A DNA stretch of 64,000 nt, taken from the NCBI GenBank assembly GCA_029979265.1, contig JAPOHW010000001.1:62001-126000 (forward strand). The letters are read 5' to 3'. The notes below the pieces were generated by a model. That model was not told where the DNA came from, searched no databases, and saw only the letters and a program-made list of their open reading frames with translations. Positions 1 through 8,748 of this stretch are shown here, in pieces. Source of the DNA: Actinomycetota bacterium. Lineage in GTDB: Bacteria; Actinomycetota; Acidimicrobiia; Acidimicrobiales; Aldehydirespiratoraceae. Made by a program: the position numbers and the translations under genes. Each line of letters begins with the position of its first letter. The stretch's first letter is position 1.

Positions 1-774
1 CATCGGTGTCGCCCGTTCGACGACGTCGGGGCGAACGCCACGACGAAGGTCCTCGAGTGGCGCAACGAACTTCGGCAGGTATTCGATGAGCACGCCGGTG
101 CGGTCGACGTCGTCGCTGACATTGGGCATGGCGCAGTGCCAGCACATCCCGTTGAAGATGACACAGTCGCCCGGGTCGCCGGTCATCCGAGCGGCATTGT
201 CGAAGAAGTGATCCCGGTCGTGTTCGTCGGGATAGCGAAGGTCGCCCTGGCTGTTCGGGAGGAATGCGGTTGCACCCGAGTCCGGTGTGAACGGATCGAG
301 CAGGATCGTGGCCTGTGCATTCAGCGGAAATGACGAGTTGATGTTCATCGGGAACTCGTTGCGCTTGTACATGTCCCAGTACGGATAGTCGACGTGAGGC
401 TCTTGGCCGGGTCCACCGGGAAGCAGTCGATTGGCGGCGACCGATCCCATGATGAAGGCCGACCCCAGAAAACGGCCGACGATCTGTATCACCGTCGGTT
501 GCTGCACCATTCGCTCGAAGACGGTCCCCTTGTTGAGCAGGTTCCATACCCGTCGCTGCAGGTGGATGGTGTCGGCGTTCGCGCCTTGGAAGTGGGTCTC
601 CTTGTCGCCCTCGGTATCGGAGTAGTGGTGGATCAGGCGGCGAGCCTCTGCGATCTCGTCGGCCGGGAACGCCTGGCGGATCACGATCGCACCGGCGCCG
701 GTGAGCAACTCGGCGAGGAGGTCCGGCATCTGTTCGTCGAGGTTGTGGACGTCGACTTCGAGGAGAGCGGTCAT
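1..774 (-). CDS. Phytanoyl-CoA dioxygenase (PhyH) family oxygenase, C-terminus off the left edge
   Basis: Fe(II)/2-oxoglutarate-dependent oxygenases of this family hydroxylate small or acyl substrates in the cytosol. About 258 residues are visible from the ATG at 774. An HxD iron motif (HVD, about residues 127-129, in the context EPHVDYPYW) is followed by a likely distal iron histidine in CWHCAMPN (about residue 213). A DRTGVLIEY segment carries the arginine expected to bind 2-oxoglutarate. The start lies 4 nt beyond the stop of the membrane hydroxylase gene, so it is the third gene of a lacI-hydroxylase-phyH operon. The substrate cannot be read from the sequence; its position beside the inositol locus only hints at oxidation of a related compound. 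The frame is open to base 1, so the C-terminus is missing here. Confidence 0.8.
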   Translation of the reverse strand, partial: MTALLEVDVHNLDEQMPDLLAELLTGAGAIVIRQAFPADEIAEARRLIHHYSDTEGDKETHFQGANADTIHLQRRVWNLLNKGTVFERMVQQPTVIQIVGRFLGSAFIMGSVAANRLLPGGPGQEPHVDYPYWDMYKRNEFPMNINSSFPLNAQATILLDPFTPDSGATAFLPNSQGDLRYPDEHDRDHFFDNAARMTGDPGDCVIFNGMCWHCAMPNVSDDVDRTGVLIEYLPKFVAPLEDLRRGVRPDVVERATPM

Positions 775-778
775 GTCA

Positions 779-1732
779 TCATCCTGTTCTGCTCCGGCGG
801 CGGGCTGCCAGCCGGGCGTCGGAGTCGGGGCTTCCGTCGTGAAACGAGCCGAACCAACGATCGAGCGGAAAGACTCCGTCGGCGTAGTTCACCTCGAACA
901 ACGAATGGTGGAGATAGTGGGCGTGCCCGTTGGTGGGGTAGCGGTAGCGGCCGAGTTCGACGTACTCGAAGCCGACGTGGCCCGGGATCGGTGCCAGGTT
1001 GAGATGGACCATGTTGAACACGGCGTGTACCGGGTGTGACAGCACCACCCAGTGGAGGGCGATCGACGAGAAGTACACGATGTGTTCGAGCGGGTGCATC
1101 GACATTCCCGACCACGGCCCCGGGTTGGTGTTGCGATGGTGCAGGCTGTGCACCCGTCGGTAGAGCGCCCGCACGTGAATCAGGCGGTGGACTGCGTAGA
1201 AATGGAGTTCACGCAACAGCACGGTTGCCGGAAACAGTGCGACGAACCACACCGGATGGGCGGCCCAGTCGAGCCAGCCGATACGACCGCTCGAGAACAA
1301 CCAGAGGGTGGTTGCCTCCCAGGCGGTACCGATGGGGACCGCACTGGCCAGCGTCCAGAACACGTTCTCGCGCGTCTGGTTTCCGAACGTCCGGTTGCCG
1401 GCCCGTGGGCGCGGCCAGCTCGGGTTGAACTTATACTGCTCCCCCTGGCTTCGGCGCAAGGCGACCCACCAGTGCGTTGCGCCGTACACGGCGGCGACGA
1501 CGACGAGATTGCGAACGAGCAGGAAACCGACCCAGCCGGGTTCGAGTGTGGTCATGGTCTCGGTCGCAGGCGTTGCCCACGTCCAGAGGGCCACGGCGAT
1601 GACGAATACGATGGCGTTGGTGGGAAAGACGAAGTGCGGGAGCCAGCGGAGAAGGGCCCGGGGTCGGGGTGGCCACACGAACACCGGTGCATAGGCCACC
1701 GGGGCAGGCCTCCAGGGGGCCGGCTCGGTCAT
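779..1732 (-). CDS. Sterol desaturase / fatty acid hydroxylase superfamily membrane protein
   Basis: Integral membrane di-iron enzyme of 317 residues. The superfamily's histidine clusters are present: HFYAVHRLIH (about 177-186), HSLHH (195-199) and HYLHH (272-276), which should ligate the two irons. Hydrophobic segments lie at about 34-52, 69-86 and 156-175. Members hydroxylate or desaturate sterols, fatty acids or carotenoids; the substrate here is unknown. The start codon overlaps the stop of the upstream lacI-type gene by 4 bases (ATGA), and its stop is followed 4 nt later by the PhyH gene start. The three genes are therefore probably translationally coupled, and both oxygenases may be controlled with the regulator. 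Confidence 0.85.
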   Translation of the reverse strand: MTEPAPWRPAPVAYAPVFVWPPRPRALLRWLPHFVFPTNAIVFVIAVALWTWATPATETMTTLEPGWVGFLLVRNLVVVAAVYGATHWWVALRRSQGEQYKFNPSWPRPRAGNRTFGNQTRENVFWTLASAVPIGTAWEATTLWLFSSGRIGWLDWAAHPVWFVALFPATVLLRELHFYAVHRLIHVRALYRRVHSLHHRNTNPGPWSGMSMHPLEHIVYFSSIALHWVVLSHPVHAVFNMVHLNLAPIPGHVGFEYVELGRYRYPTNGHAHYLHHSLFEVNYADGVFPLDRWFGSFHDGSPDSDARLAARRRSRTG

Positions 1733-2739
1733 CGAGTGGTGCCGTCGTGTCGTGGCGGTCCGGTGCTTCCCCTCACGGCGAGCGTCGGTGCGAGATCGAG
1801 GTTCGTCGGCTTGGTTCGGTTGTCCTCGATACGTTCGAGCATCGTCTGTACTGCAAGTTCGCCCATCTTTCGGCGGGGCTGATCGACGGCCGTGAGCGAC
1901 ATGTGATTGAGCTGGGCGATGAACGTGTTGTCGTAGCCGACCACCGAGACATCGTCGGGCACGCGGAGTCCGGCCGACTCGAGAACGTCGAGCACTCCTG
2001 CAGCGAGGAGATCGTTGAAGGCGAAGATTGCAGTCGGGACCGCCTCCTCCTCCACGAGCTGCACCACTGCAGCCTCGGCGTCTGCCTCACCGTCTCCCGC
2101 TCGAACCACGCGAGGCTCGAGTCCGGCTGCCCGCATGGCACGTGCGAATCCAGCGGCTCTGGGCCGTGAGGAGATGTTGTCACCACCGTCGAGGTGCACG
2201 ATGTCGGTGTGACCAAGAGCGACGAGGTGGTCGACGGCGAGCGCGGCACCGATCGTGTCGTTGGCCGTGATCGTGTCGACCCCCGGGTGGTCGGGTCCGG
2301 AGGCGACGATCACGGTGGGAGCGACCCGGGAAGCCTGCTCGAGCTCATCGTCGTCGAGTCGGGTGCCGACGAGGATGAGCGCCTCCACCTGGAATTGCAG
2401 ATGGGTCTCGACGGCTCGCCGTTCGCGACCGGGATCTCGCCCGCCGTTGAGGATCAGCACCGAGAAGCCGTGCTCGTCGGCTGCAGCCTCGATGCCGGAG
2501 ACGACCTCGGCGAAGAAGGGGTTGTGGATGTCGTTGATGATGATGCCGAACGTCTTGGTGCGTTGCTGAGCCAGGCTGCGAGCGTGCAGGTTGGGGAGGT
2601 AGCCCAGGGCAGCGGCCGCTTGCAGCACGGCGGTGCGCTTGGCGTCGGACACCTTCGGTGAGTCGTTCATCACCAGACTCACCAAGGCCCGAGAGACGCC
2701 GGCCCGCTCGGCAACGGTGTCCATTGTCGGTCGACTCAT
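1729..2739 (-). CDS. LacI-family transcriptional regulator
   Basis: 336 residues. The N-terminal helix-turn-helix (TMDTVAERAGVSRALVS, about residues 5-21) and hinge helix (YLPNLHARSLAQ) are followed by a periplasmic-binding-protein-like effector domain that starts at TFGIIINDIHNPFF. This is the standard LacI/GalR layout and length. It is divergent from the inositol catabolic operon, 122 nt away, and a LacI-type operator sits on the operon promoter in that gap. It therefore probably represses the operon, and perhaps itself, with an inositol-related inducer. That role is inferred from position. The gene is followed on the same strand by the hydroxylase and PhyH genes. Confidence 0.9.
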   Translation of the reverse strand: MSRPTMDTVAERAGVSRALVSLVMNDSPKVSDAKRTAVLQAAAALGYLPNLHARSLAQQRTKTFGIIINDIHNPFFAEVVSGIEAAADEHGFSVLILNGGRDPGRERRAVETHLQFQVEALILVGTRLDDDELEQASRVAPTVIVASGPDHPGVDTITANDTIGAALAVDHLVALGHTDIVHLDGGDNISSRPRAAGFARAMRAAGLEPRVVRAGDGEADAEAAVVQLVEEEAVPTAIFAFNDLLAAGVLDVLESAGLRVPDDVSVVGYDNTFIAQLNHMSLTAVDQPRRKMGELAVQTMLERIEDNRTKPTNLDLAPTLAVRGSTGPPRHDGTTR

Positions 2740-2780
2740 GTGCTCAGCCCCTCAGCCCATAACCGGATGGCAGCTTTCGC

Positions 2781-2808
2781 TTGACAACCGGTCTGCCGAC
2801 GGTAACAA
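2781..2808 (+). promoter_or_regulatory. Predicted sigma70-type promoter of the inositol operon
   Basis: A perfect -35 TTGACA (2781-2786) is followed after 16 nt by a -10-like TAACAA (2803-2808). The expected transcription start is near 2815, inside the LacI-type operator. Position and orientation fit the operon that begins at 2862. Confidence 0.6.
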
Positions 2809-2822
2809 TTGGAGCGCTCTAA
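2809..2822. promoter_or_regulatory. LacI-family operator TTGGAGCGCTCTAA
   Basis: A 14-bp near-palindrome centred on CG, with one mismatched base pair, matches the usual form of LacI/GalR-family operators. It covers the predicted transcription start, where a bound repressor would block initiation. The adjacent divergent LacI gene is the obvious candidate to bind it. Confidence 0.6.
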
Positions 2823-2861
2823 CGCAATGGGGACGGAGAGCCCGACGGGCCTGGGGAGTAC

Positions 2862-3773
2862 GTGTTGAGCTTTCTCGATCGTGTAGCGGGTGCGCCCATC
2901 AGTTGGGGTGTGTGTGAAGTGCCGGGCTGGGGCCTCGAGCTCCCCCCCGAGCGCGTTCTTTCCGAGATGCAAGAACTCGGACTCGTGGCGACCGAACTGG
3001 GCTCCGACGGGTATTTGCCCGGCGATCCGGACGACCTCAGCACACTGTGTGGGCGCTACGGCCTGACCATGATCGGTGGGTTCGTTCCCCTCGTTCTGCA
3101 TGACCCGGCCCAGCGCGCCCAGACACTCGCCGACGCTCGCCGCGCTGCGCAGCTCATGGGCGGCGCCGGGGGTACGGAGTTCATCACGTCGATGGTCGCA
3201 AGCCTCGACTGGGGACCACGTTTCGAGCTCGACGCTGCGGGCTGGGACCATGCAGCTGCGATGCTCGACGAGGTCGAAGCCGTCGTTGCCGAGTACGGCA
3301 TGCGCCAAGCGATCCATCCGCACCTCGGTACCCTGATCGAACGACCCGAGGACGTCAACGAAGTCCTCGAACGCAGTGATGTCGGGTGGACGTTCGACAT
3401 GGGGCATCTGATGATCGGTGGCTACGACCCGCTCGAGTTCCTGCGCGACGCGCGCGAGCGAATCGTGCATGTCCATCTCAAAGATGTCCACCTCGAACGC
3501 GCTGCTCCGGTCTTGGCCGGTGAGCAGTCGATCATGCAGGGCGTACAGGGCGGCATGTTCTGCAACATGGGCGACGGCGACGTGCCGGTCGCCGAACTCG
3601 TCACCGAACTCGAAGCGACCGGCTACGACGGCTGGTATGTGATCGAACAAGACGCGGCCATCACCGACGGCGAACCTGCGCCGGGTGAGGGGCCCAAGAT
3701 CGATGTTCTGCGGAGCATCGAGTATCTCCGTGCTATCAATGCTCAGTTCACAGAAGCCCGAGCGGCATCGTGA
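2862..3773 (+). CDS. iolE: Myo-inosose-2 dehydratase-like TIM-barrel protein (IolE family)
   Basis: 303 residues of the AP-endonuclease-2/xylose isomerase-like TIM barrel family. The N-terminal GAPISWGVCEVPGWG is characteristic of IolE, which dehydrates 2-keto-myo-inositol to the trihydroxycyclohexane-dione. Candidate metal ligands are visible in HPHLGTLIE, FDMGHLMIGG and HVHLKDVH. I chose GTG 2862; TTG 2865 is an alternative because GGGGAG at 2853-2858 lies only 3 nt before the GTG. First gene of the operon, 47 nt upstream of the binding-protein gene. The fold is certain; the exact substrate (myo-inosose or an isomer) is inferred from the neighbouring iolB, iolC, iolD and iolG genes. Confidence 0.85.
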   Translation: MLSFLDRVAGAPISWGVCEVPGWGLELPPERVLSEMQELGLVATELGSDGYLPGDPDDLSTLCGRYGLTMIGGFVPLVLHDPAQRAQTLADARRAAQLMGGAGGTEFITSMVASLDWGPRFELDAAGWDHAAAMLDEVEAVVAEYGMRQAIHPHLGTLIERPEDVNEVLERSDVGWTFDMGHLMIGGYDPLEFLRDARERIVHVHLKDVHLERAAPVLAGEQSIMQGVQGGMFCNMGDGDVPVAELVTELEATGYDGWYVIEQDAAITDGEPAPGEGPKIDVLRSIEYLRAINAQFTEARAAS

Positions 3774-3820
3774 GCTCCATTGGACACGGTCCACACAATC
3801 CCTTGAGGAGGGGTATCCCT

Positions 3821-4828
3821 ATGACCAAGAAGTTCCGCTGGCTGGCAGCCCTGCTAGCCATCGTGCTCTTTGCTGCTTCCTGTGGCGACGACAGTGACAC
3901 CACCGATGACGCCGGCGACGCCGGCGACAGCGCTGGCGACGAGGCTGTCGATCAGACCCAGGGTGGCGATCTCACGTTCCACATCATCACCCACTCCGAC
4001 GACGGTCCCTTCTGGTCTGTCGTCAAGCGTGGCGCCGACGCCGCCGCTGCCGACCTCGGTGTCACCGTGGTCTGGAAGCCGGGTGTCAACGACGCCAACG
4101 TGATGGTGCAAGACATCGAGGCTGCGGTCTCGGAGGGCACCAACGGTATCGGTGCCTCGCTGCCCGATCCCGCTGCACTCGTCGGTCCGCTCCAGAACGC
4201 CGTGGCGAACGGCATTCCCGTCATCACGCTCAACTCTGGCTCGAACGACTACCAGAACATCGGCGCACTGACCCACGTCGGACAGACCGAGGTCGTCGCC
4301 GGCAACGGCGCCGGTCTCCGGTTCAACGCCGCCGGTGCCACCAAGGTCCTCTGCGCCCAGCAGGAGCAGGGCAACGTCGGCCTGACCGAGCGTTGCGAAG
4401 GTCTTGCCGAGTCGTTCGACGGCGAGGTCGTCACCGCCTTCATGGGTCTCGACGCCGATACCGCCGAGCAGCAGAACACCATCAACGCCACGCTGGCCGC
4501 CGATCCCGACATCGACGGCATTCTCGGCGTCGGTCCGGTCATCACCATGTCTGCGCTTCGTGCCGCCGAGGATCTTGGTCGCGATGTCACCATCGGTGGC
4601 TTCGACATGACCCCGGACCTCCTGGCCGCCATCGAAGCCGGCGATGTGGCGTTCACCGTCGACCAGCAGCAGTACCTGCAGGGCTACCTCACGGTGCTCT
4701 TCCTGTACCTCAACGTCACCAACCAGAACACGGTTGGCGGCGGACTGCCGGTCCTCACCGGTCCGGGCTTCGTGACGCCGGACAACGCTGCGGCTGTCGT
4801 TGCTCTCTCCGAGCAGGGCACCCGCTGA
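3821..4828 (+). CDS. Sugar ABC transporter substrate-binding lipoprotein (ribose/inositol type)
   Basis: 335 residues. The signal peptide ends in a lipobox (FAASC, Cys21), giving a lipoprotein outside the membrane. A short acidic linker (DDSDTTDDAGDAG) precedes the type I periplasmic binding fold (Peripla_BP_4), recognisable from THSDDGPFWSVVKRGAD, GIGASLPDPAAL and GIPVITLNSG. The start ATG follows a strong GAGGAGGGG site (3804-3812). It feeds the permease and ATPase encoded next and probably binds inositol or a related polyol, judged from the operon. The stop is followed by a strong hairpin (4865-4896), which may let this gene be expressed above the permease. Confidence 0.9.
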   Translation: MTKKFRWLAALLAIVLFAASCGDDSDTTDDAGDAGDSAGDEAVDQTQGGDLTFHIITHSDDGPFWSVVKRGADAAAADLGVTVVWKPGVNDANVMVQDIEAAVSEGTNGIGASLPDPAALVGPLQNAVANGIPVITLNSGSNDYQNIGALTHVGQTEVVAGNGAGLRFNAAGATKVLCAQQEQGNVGLTERCEGLAESFDGEVVTAFMGLDADTAEQQNTINATLAADPDIDGILGVGPVITMSALRAAEDLGRDVTIGGFDMTPDLLAAIEAGDVAFTVDQQQYLQGYLTVLFLYLNVTNQNTVGGGLPVLTGPGFVTPDNAAAVVALSEQGTR

Positions 4829-4864
4829 TCCGGCTGATCTTCAGCTGAACCATTCCTGACGAGT

Positions 4865-4896
4865 GTGGGGGTCGGTCCGTTCGGACCGATCCCCAC
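4865..4896 (+). promoter_or_regulatory. Intercistronic hairpin after the binding-protein gene
   Basis: Arms at 4865-4879 and 4882-4896 pair over 15 positions, with a single G-U wobble and a TT at the centre. No T-run follows, so it is more likely a stabilising or partly attenuating hairpin than a full terminator. It separates the highly expressed class of gene (binding protein) from the permease. Confidence 0.65.
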
Positions 4897-4975
4897 CCGT
4901 CGGTACCTCCGGCACCTTCGATGCCGGTTCGGCCGATGCCTCGAGGCGTCGGTCTCACGAACGAGGGGGAGTCTC

Positions 4976-6895
4976 GTGACCGACGCAGCAGCGTCTCTTC
5001 CGGTCGACGGTTCGGCCGGCACCGCCGCCAACGGAGATGATGAGCGCCTCGCGTACCGCTCCATTTTCCAGCGGCTCTTCATCCGCCCCGAGGTCGGTGC
5101 CGTCATCGGGGCCATCGGGGTGTGGACGTTCTTTTGGGCCGTGTCGGGAACCTTCGGCACCGCCGGGGGCAGTTGGGGCTGGATCGACATCGTCGCCAGC
5201 AGCCTCGGCATCATGGCAGTCGCTGTCTCGGTCTTGATGATCGGTGGTGAGTTCGACCTCTCGTCGGGTGCGATGACGGGTGCGATGGCCATGCTCACCG
5301 TCTTCATCGTGAAGGAGACAGGTGAGCTCGGAGGGCTCGGGCTCCCGATGTCGGTTTCGCTGTTGCTCGGTCTCGCCGTGGCGCTCGGTATCGGTTGGCT
5401 CAACGGCACAATGGTCGAGCGAACGGGGCAACCGAGCTTCATCATCACGCTGGCCACCTTCTTTTCGCTCAAGGGGCTCAAACTCGGACTGGCGAACCGC
5501 TTCGTCGGCCAGATTCAGGTTGCCAGTACCGAGGAGGCGTCCGACTACGACTTCTGGCGCCCGATTTTCGCAGGTGAGTGGGAGCGAAACACCCACCAGT
5601 TCGAAGCGCGCGACTTCTTCTACACGTCGCTGCCGCTTCTCGGCTTCACGATTCTCGTTCTGGCTGTCGCCGAACTCTGGTTCAACCGGCGCTCGACGCC
5701 CAACCCGGCAGGCATGATCCAATTTCTCGTCGGTCTTGCCGTCGGCGTGGCCGGCGTCGGGCTCATGCATGGCACCGACAGCACCGGTGGAAACGCACTC
5801 TCGGCTGCCGTGATCGCAGTCGGCGTCCTCGTCGGCCTGCATGGCTATTGTCAGTGGCGCTTCGAGCCGCTGACCGACCGAGGAACCCTCCAGCTCGACT
5901 CCACCTGTCGTAACCGTCTGCTGATCGGTTTCGGGCTGGTCGTCGTCGGTGGTGGGATCGCAATGGCGATCGACTCCTCGTCCAATGCACAATTCGTGTT
6001 CCCGTTCACCGTGCAGGGGATCCGGGCAATCGTTTCGGTCGCGCTCATGGTCACCGGACTCGGGTTGCTGGCCATGGTCTCCCAAGCGGCGCTGTCGATC
6101 AACGCTGCCACAAAGTTCGTTGCCACGGCAGCCTTGGCCGCCGGTGTCCTCCTCGTCGCTGCCGTCGTCTTTCTCGATTCCGAATCGGCCAAGTTCCGGG
6201 CATCGCTGTTCACGATCCTGCTCGCCGTCGCGCTGATCGTCTTCGCCTGGGGTCTTGTGGTTTCTCGGTTCGAGGAGCGCCGCTTCGTCGACCGAGACGC
6301 GGATCGATCCGGCTACATCATGATGATCATCGGGTTGCTGTCGATCCTCGTCGGGATCGCGTTCCGCCTCCTCTTCGTCACCGAGGCCGAATTGCTCGCC
6401 GGCATCCCGCCCACCAAGACCTCGGTTCGGGTCCTGTGGTTCCTCGCGTTCACGAGCGTGATGGTGTGGATGCTCGCCCGCACCAAGTTCGGTGGCTGGA
6501 CCTTCGCTGTCGGCGGCAACAAGGAAGCCGCTCGTCAAGTCGGCGTACCAGCGGCGCGGACCAAGACCCAACTCTTCATGATCGTCTCCTTCGCAGCATG
6601 GCTGGTCGGAGTGCTCGTCGCCTTCCGTATCAACTCGATCCAGGCCAACACCGGTGACGGCAAGGAGTTCGAATACATCATCGCTGCCGTCGTCGGTGGG
6701 TGTTTGCTGACCGGCGGGTACGGCTCGGCGGGCGGTGGGGCCATCGGCGCGATGATCATGGCCATGCCGCTGATCGGCATCTCGGCCGCCCGTTGGAACA
6801 CCGACTGGCGGTTCCTCTTCCTCGGGGTGATCCTGCTCGTGGCGGTGGTTTCGAATCGGTACCTACGACTCAAGGCGGAGGCGTTGCGACGATGA
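4976..6895 (+). CDS. ABC transporter permease (RbsC type) with a large extra membrane insert
   Basis: 639 residues, about twice the usual 310-340 of ribose-type permeases. GTG 4976 is preceded by GAGGGGGA. The N-terminal half of the BPD_transp_2 domain is normal ([30 protein letters not shown]). From about residue 205 to 470 come roughly seven or eight extra hydrophobic segments with short charged loops. The family pattern then resumes with [19 protein letters not shown], including the usual AVGGN loop, and [12 protein letters not shown]. It overlaps the ATPase gene by 4 bases. It probably forms the membrane channel of the inositol importer. The frame is continuous and the insert has the same base composition, so it is not an assembly artefact on its face. 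Confidence 0.85.
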   Translation: MTDAAASLPVDGSAGTAANGDDERLAYRSIFQRLFIRPEVGAVIGAIGVWTFFWAVSGTFGTAGGSWGWIDIVASSLGIMAVAVSVLMIGGEFDLSSGAMTGAMAMLTVFIVKETGELGGLGLPMSVSLLLGLAVALGIGWLNGTMVERTGQPSFIITLATFFSLKGLKLGLANRFVGQIQVASTEEASDYDFWRPIFAGEWERNTHQFEARDFFYTSLPLLGFTILVLAVAELWFNRRSTPNPAGMIQFLVGLAVGVAGVGLMHGTDSTGGNALSAAVIAVGVLVGLHGYCQWRFEPLTDRGTLQLDSTCRNRLLIGFGLVVVGGGIAMAIDSSSNAQFVFPFTVQGIRAIVSVALMVTGLGLLAMVSQAALSINAATKFVATAALAAGVLLVAAVVFLDSESAKFRASLFTILLAVALIVFAWGLVVSRFEERRFVDRDADRSGYIMMIIGLLSILVGIAFRLLFVTEAELLAGIPPTKTSVRVLWFLAFTSVMVWMLARTKFGGWTFAVGGNKEAARQVGVPAARTKTQLFMIVSFAAWLVGVLVAFRINSIQANTGDGKEFEYIIAAVVGGCLLTGGYGSAGGGAIGAMIMAMPLIGISAARWNTDWRFLFLGVILLVAVVSNRYLRLKAEALRR

Positions 6896-7668
6896 GCGCA
6901 CCACTGCTCGAACTCGAAGACATCTCGAAGTACTACGGCAACATCATCGCCCTCACCGACGTCACCACGTCGGTCAATGCGGGCGAAGTCACCTGTGTGC
7001 TCGGCGACAACGGCGCAGGCAAGTCGACTTTCATCAAGATCCTTTCCGGCGTGCATCAACCCACCGACGGCACGGTTCGGATGAACGGCGACGAGGTCAC
7101 CTTTGCGCATCCCCGCCAGTCGCTCGACGCCGGTATCGCCACCGTCTACCAAGACCTTGCCATGGTGCCGCTCATGTCGGTGTGGCGGAATTTCTGGATG
7201 GGGGCCGAGCCCACGAAGGGTCGCTGGCCGATCCAGTGGATCGACACGAAGAAGGCAAAGGCCATTGCGAAGGACGAGCTCTCCAAGATGGGGATCGACA
7301 TTCGCGACACCGAGCAACCTGTCGGCACGCTTTCGGGTGGGGAGCGACAGTCGGTTGCCATCGCCCGTGCTGCGTACTTCGGCGCCAAGGTTCTGATCCT
7401 CGACGAACCCACGTCGGCGCTCGGGGTCAAGCAGTCCGGTGTGGTGCTGAAGTACATCAAGGCGGCACGTGATCGCGGTCTCGGTGTGATCTTCATCACC
7501 CACAATCCCCACCACGCCTACCCGGTCGGCGATCGGTTCATGATTCTCAACCGCGGTCGTTCGATGGGCAACTTTGCGAAGGACGAGCTGTCTCGCGCCG
7601 AACTCGTTCGGATGATGGCCGGTGGCGCCGAACTCGATCAGCTCCCCCACGAACTCGAGGACGACTGA
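6892..7668 (+). CDS. Sugar ABC transporter ATP-binding protein, single domain
   Basis: 258 residues with one ATPase domain: Walker [10 protein letters not shown] (about 38-46), Q-loop in VYQDLAMVP, signature LSGGERQSV, Walker [13 protein letters not shown] and switch histidine in FITHNPHHA. Ribose-type importers usually have a duplicated ATPase of about 500 residues, so a functional homodimer is likely here. The ATG overlaps the permease stop (ATGA), implying translational coupling. It energises import of the substrate handled by the surrounding iol genes. Confidence 0.9.
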   Translation: MSAPLLELEDISKYYGNIIALTDVTTSVNAGEVTCVLGDNGAGKSTFIKILSGVHQPTDGTVRMNGDEVTFAHPRQSLDAGIATVYQDLAMVPLMSVWRNFWMGAEPTKGRWPIQWIDTKKAKAIAKDELSKMGIDIRDTEQPVGTLSGGERQSVAIARAAYFGAKVLILDEPTSALGVKQSGVVLKYIKAARDRGLGVIFITHNPHHAYPVGDRFMILNRGRSMGNFAKDELSRAELVRMMAGGAELDQLPHELEDD

Positions 7669-7759
7669 GCCCGCCGTGCTGCGAAGCGCTCCTGTTCGTC
7701 GCACGGTGCTGCAAGCCGGTCACGGCACGCGCCGTCGCGAGCCGTATTCCGAGGCGAGT

Positions 7760-7779
7760 CGGCCCGACCATTCGGGCCG
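7760..7779 (+). promoter_or_regulatory. Hairpin upstream of iolC
   Basis: An 8-bp stem (CGGCCCGA / TCGGGCCG) with a CCAT loop lies just before the GGGGGAG ribosome site of iolC. It could separate transport from catabolic messages. There is no T-run. Confidence 0.4.
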
Positions 7780-7794
7780 GGGGAGCTGAGCGTC

Positions 7795-8748
7795 ATGTCG
7801 ACGCTCGATCTCCTCTCGATCGGACGGGTGAGCGTCGACCTCTACGCCGAGCAGGTCGGCGTCCCAATGGCCGACGTCACCACCTTCCGAAAGTCGATCG
7901 GAGGCACCGCCACCAACGTCGCAGTCGCCACGGCCCGCTTCGGCCATCGAGCCGCTGTGGCCACCCGCGTCGGCGACGACCAGTTCGGCCGTTATGTCGC
8001 GCATGCCCTCGAGCACACCTTCGATGTGGATCCCCGGTTCGTGGCCACGCATCCGACCCTCAAGACACCGCTGGCGTTTGCCGAACTCGACCCGCCCGAC
8101 GACCCGACCATTTTCTTCTACCGCGAACCCGCCGCTCCCGACATGGATATCGAGACCACCGACGAGCTGGTCGATGCGGTCGAAACGACACGCATCTTCT
8201 GGGTGCCCGCCAGTCGCTTCGCCTTCGATCGAAGCCGGGTCACGGTCACGGAACTGCTGGAGGCCCGAGCCCGCCGCACCCACACGGTGATCGACCTCGA
8301 TTGGCGCCCCATGTTCTGGGGGTCCGAGGGCGAGGCCCACGAGGTCATCTCGCCGATGCTCGACCATGTCACGATCGCCATCGGCAATCGCAAGGAATGT
8401 GAGGTCGCCGTCGGGACCGGTGATCCCGACGCCGCGGCCGACCGCTTGCTCGAGCGTGGTCTCGACGCCGCTGTCGTGAAGCTCGGTGGTGAGGGCGTGA
8501 TGGTCGCCACCGCCGACCATCGTGAACGACTCGCACCGTTCCCGGTCGAGGTCGTGTGCGGGCTCGGTTCCGGTGACGCCTTCGGCGGCGCGTTCTGCCA
8601 CGGATTGCTCGAAGGCTGGTCGCTGCCCGACACCGTTCGTTACGGCAATGCGGCGGGAGCGATCGTGGCTTCCCGGATGATGTGTGCCGATGACATGCCG
8701 ACCGCCGCCGAGGTCGATGCGTTCCTCGAGGAGCGTGGTGGTCGATGA
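7795..8748 (+). CDS. iolC: 5-dehydro-2-deoxygluconokinase (PfkB family)
   Basis: 317 residues, a ribokinase-fold sugar kinase. The N-terminal block DLLSIGRVSVDLYAEQVG and the GGTATNVAVATARFG motif are typical of IolC, which phosphorylates 2-deoxy-5-keto-gluconate with ATP in the cytosol. The C-terminal anion-hole/catalytic motif reads GLGSGDAFGGAF, with Ser in place of the more common Ala and the catalytic Asp intact. A GGGGGAG ribosome site lies 9 nt upstream of the ATG. It overlaps iolB by 4 bases, which supports the pathway assignment. Confidence 0.9.
   Translation: MSTLDLLSIGRVSVDLYAEQVGVPMADVTTFRKSIGGTATNVAVATARFGHRAAVATRVGDDQFGRYVAHALEHTFDVDPRFVATHPTLKTPLAFAELDPPDDPTIFFYREPAAPDMDIETTDELVDAVETTRIFWVPASRFAFDRSRVTVTELLEARARRTHTVIDLDWRPMFWGSEGEAHEVISPMLDHVTIAIGNRKECEVAVGTGDPDAAADRLLERGLDAAVVKLGGEGVMVATADHRERLAPFPVEVVCGLGSGDAFGGAFCHGLLEGWSLPDTVRYGNAAGAIVASRMMCADDMPTAAEVDAFLEERGGR

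Noticed and set aside
4955-6571. A 538-codon open frame on the minus strand, antisense to the permease gene
   Set aside because: Charged low-complexity composition typical of the antisense frame of a high-GC membrane protein gene. The plus-strand frame matches a known family.
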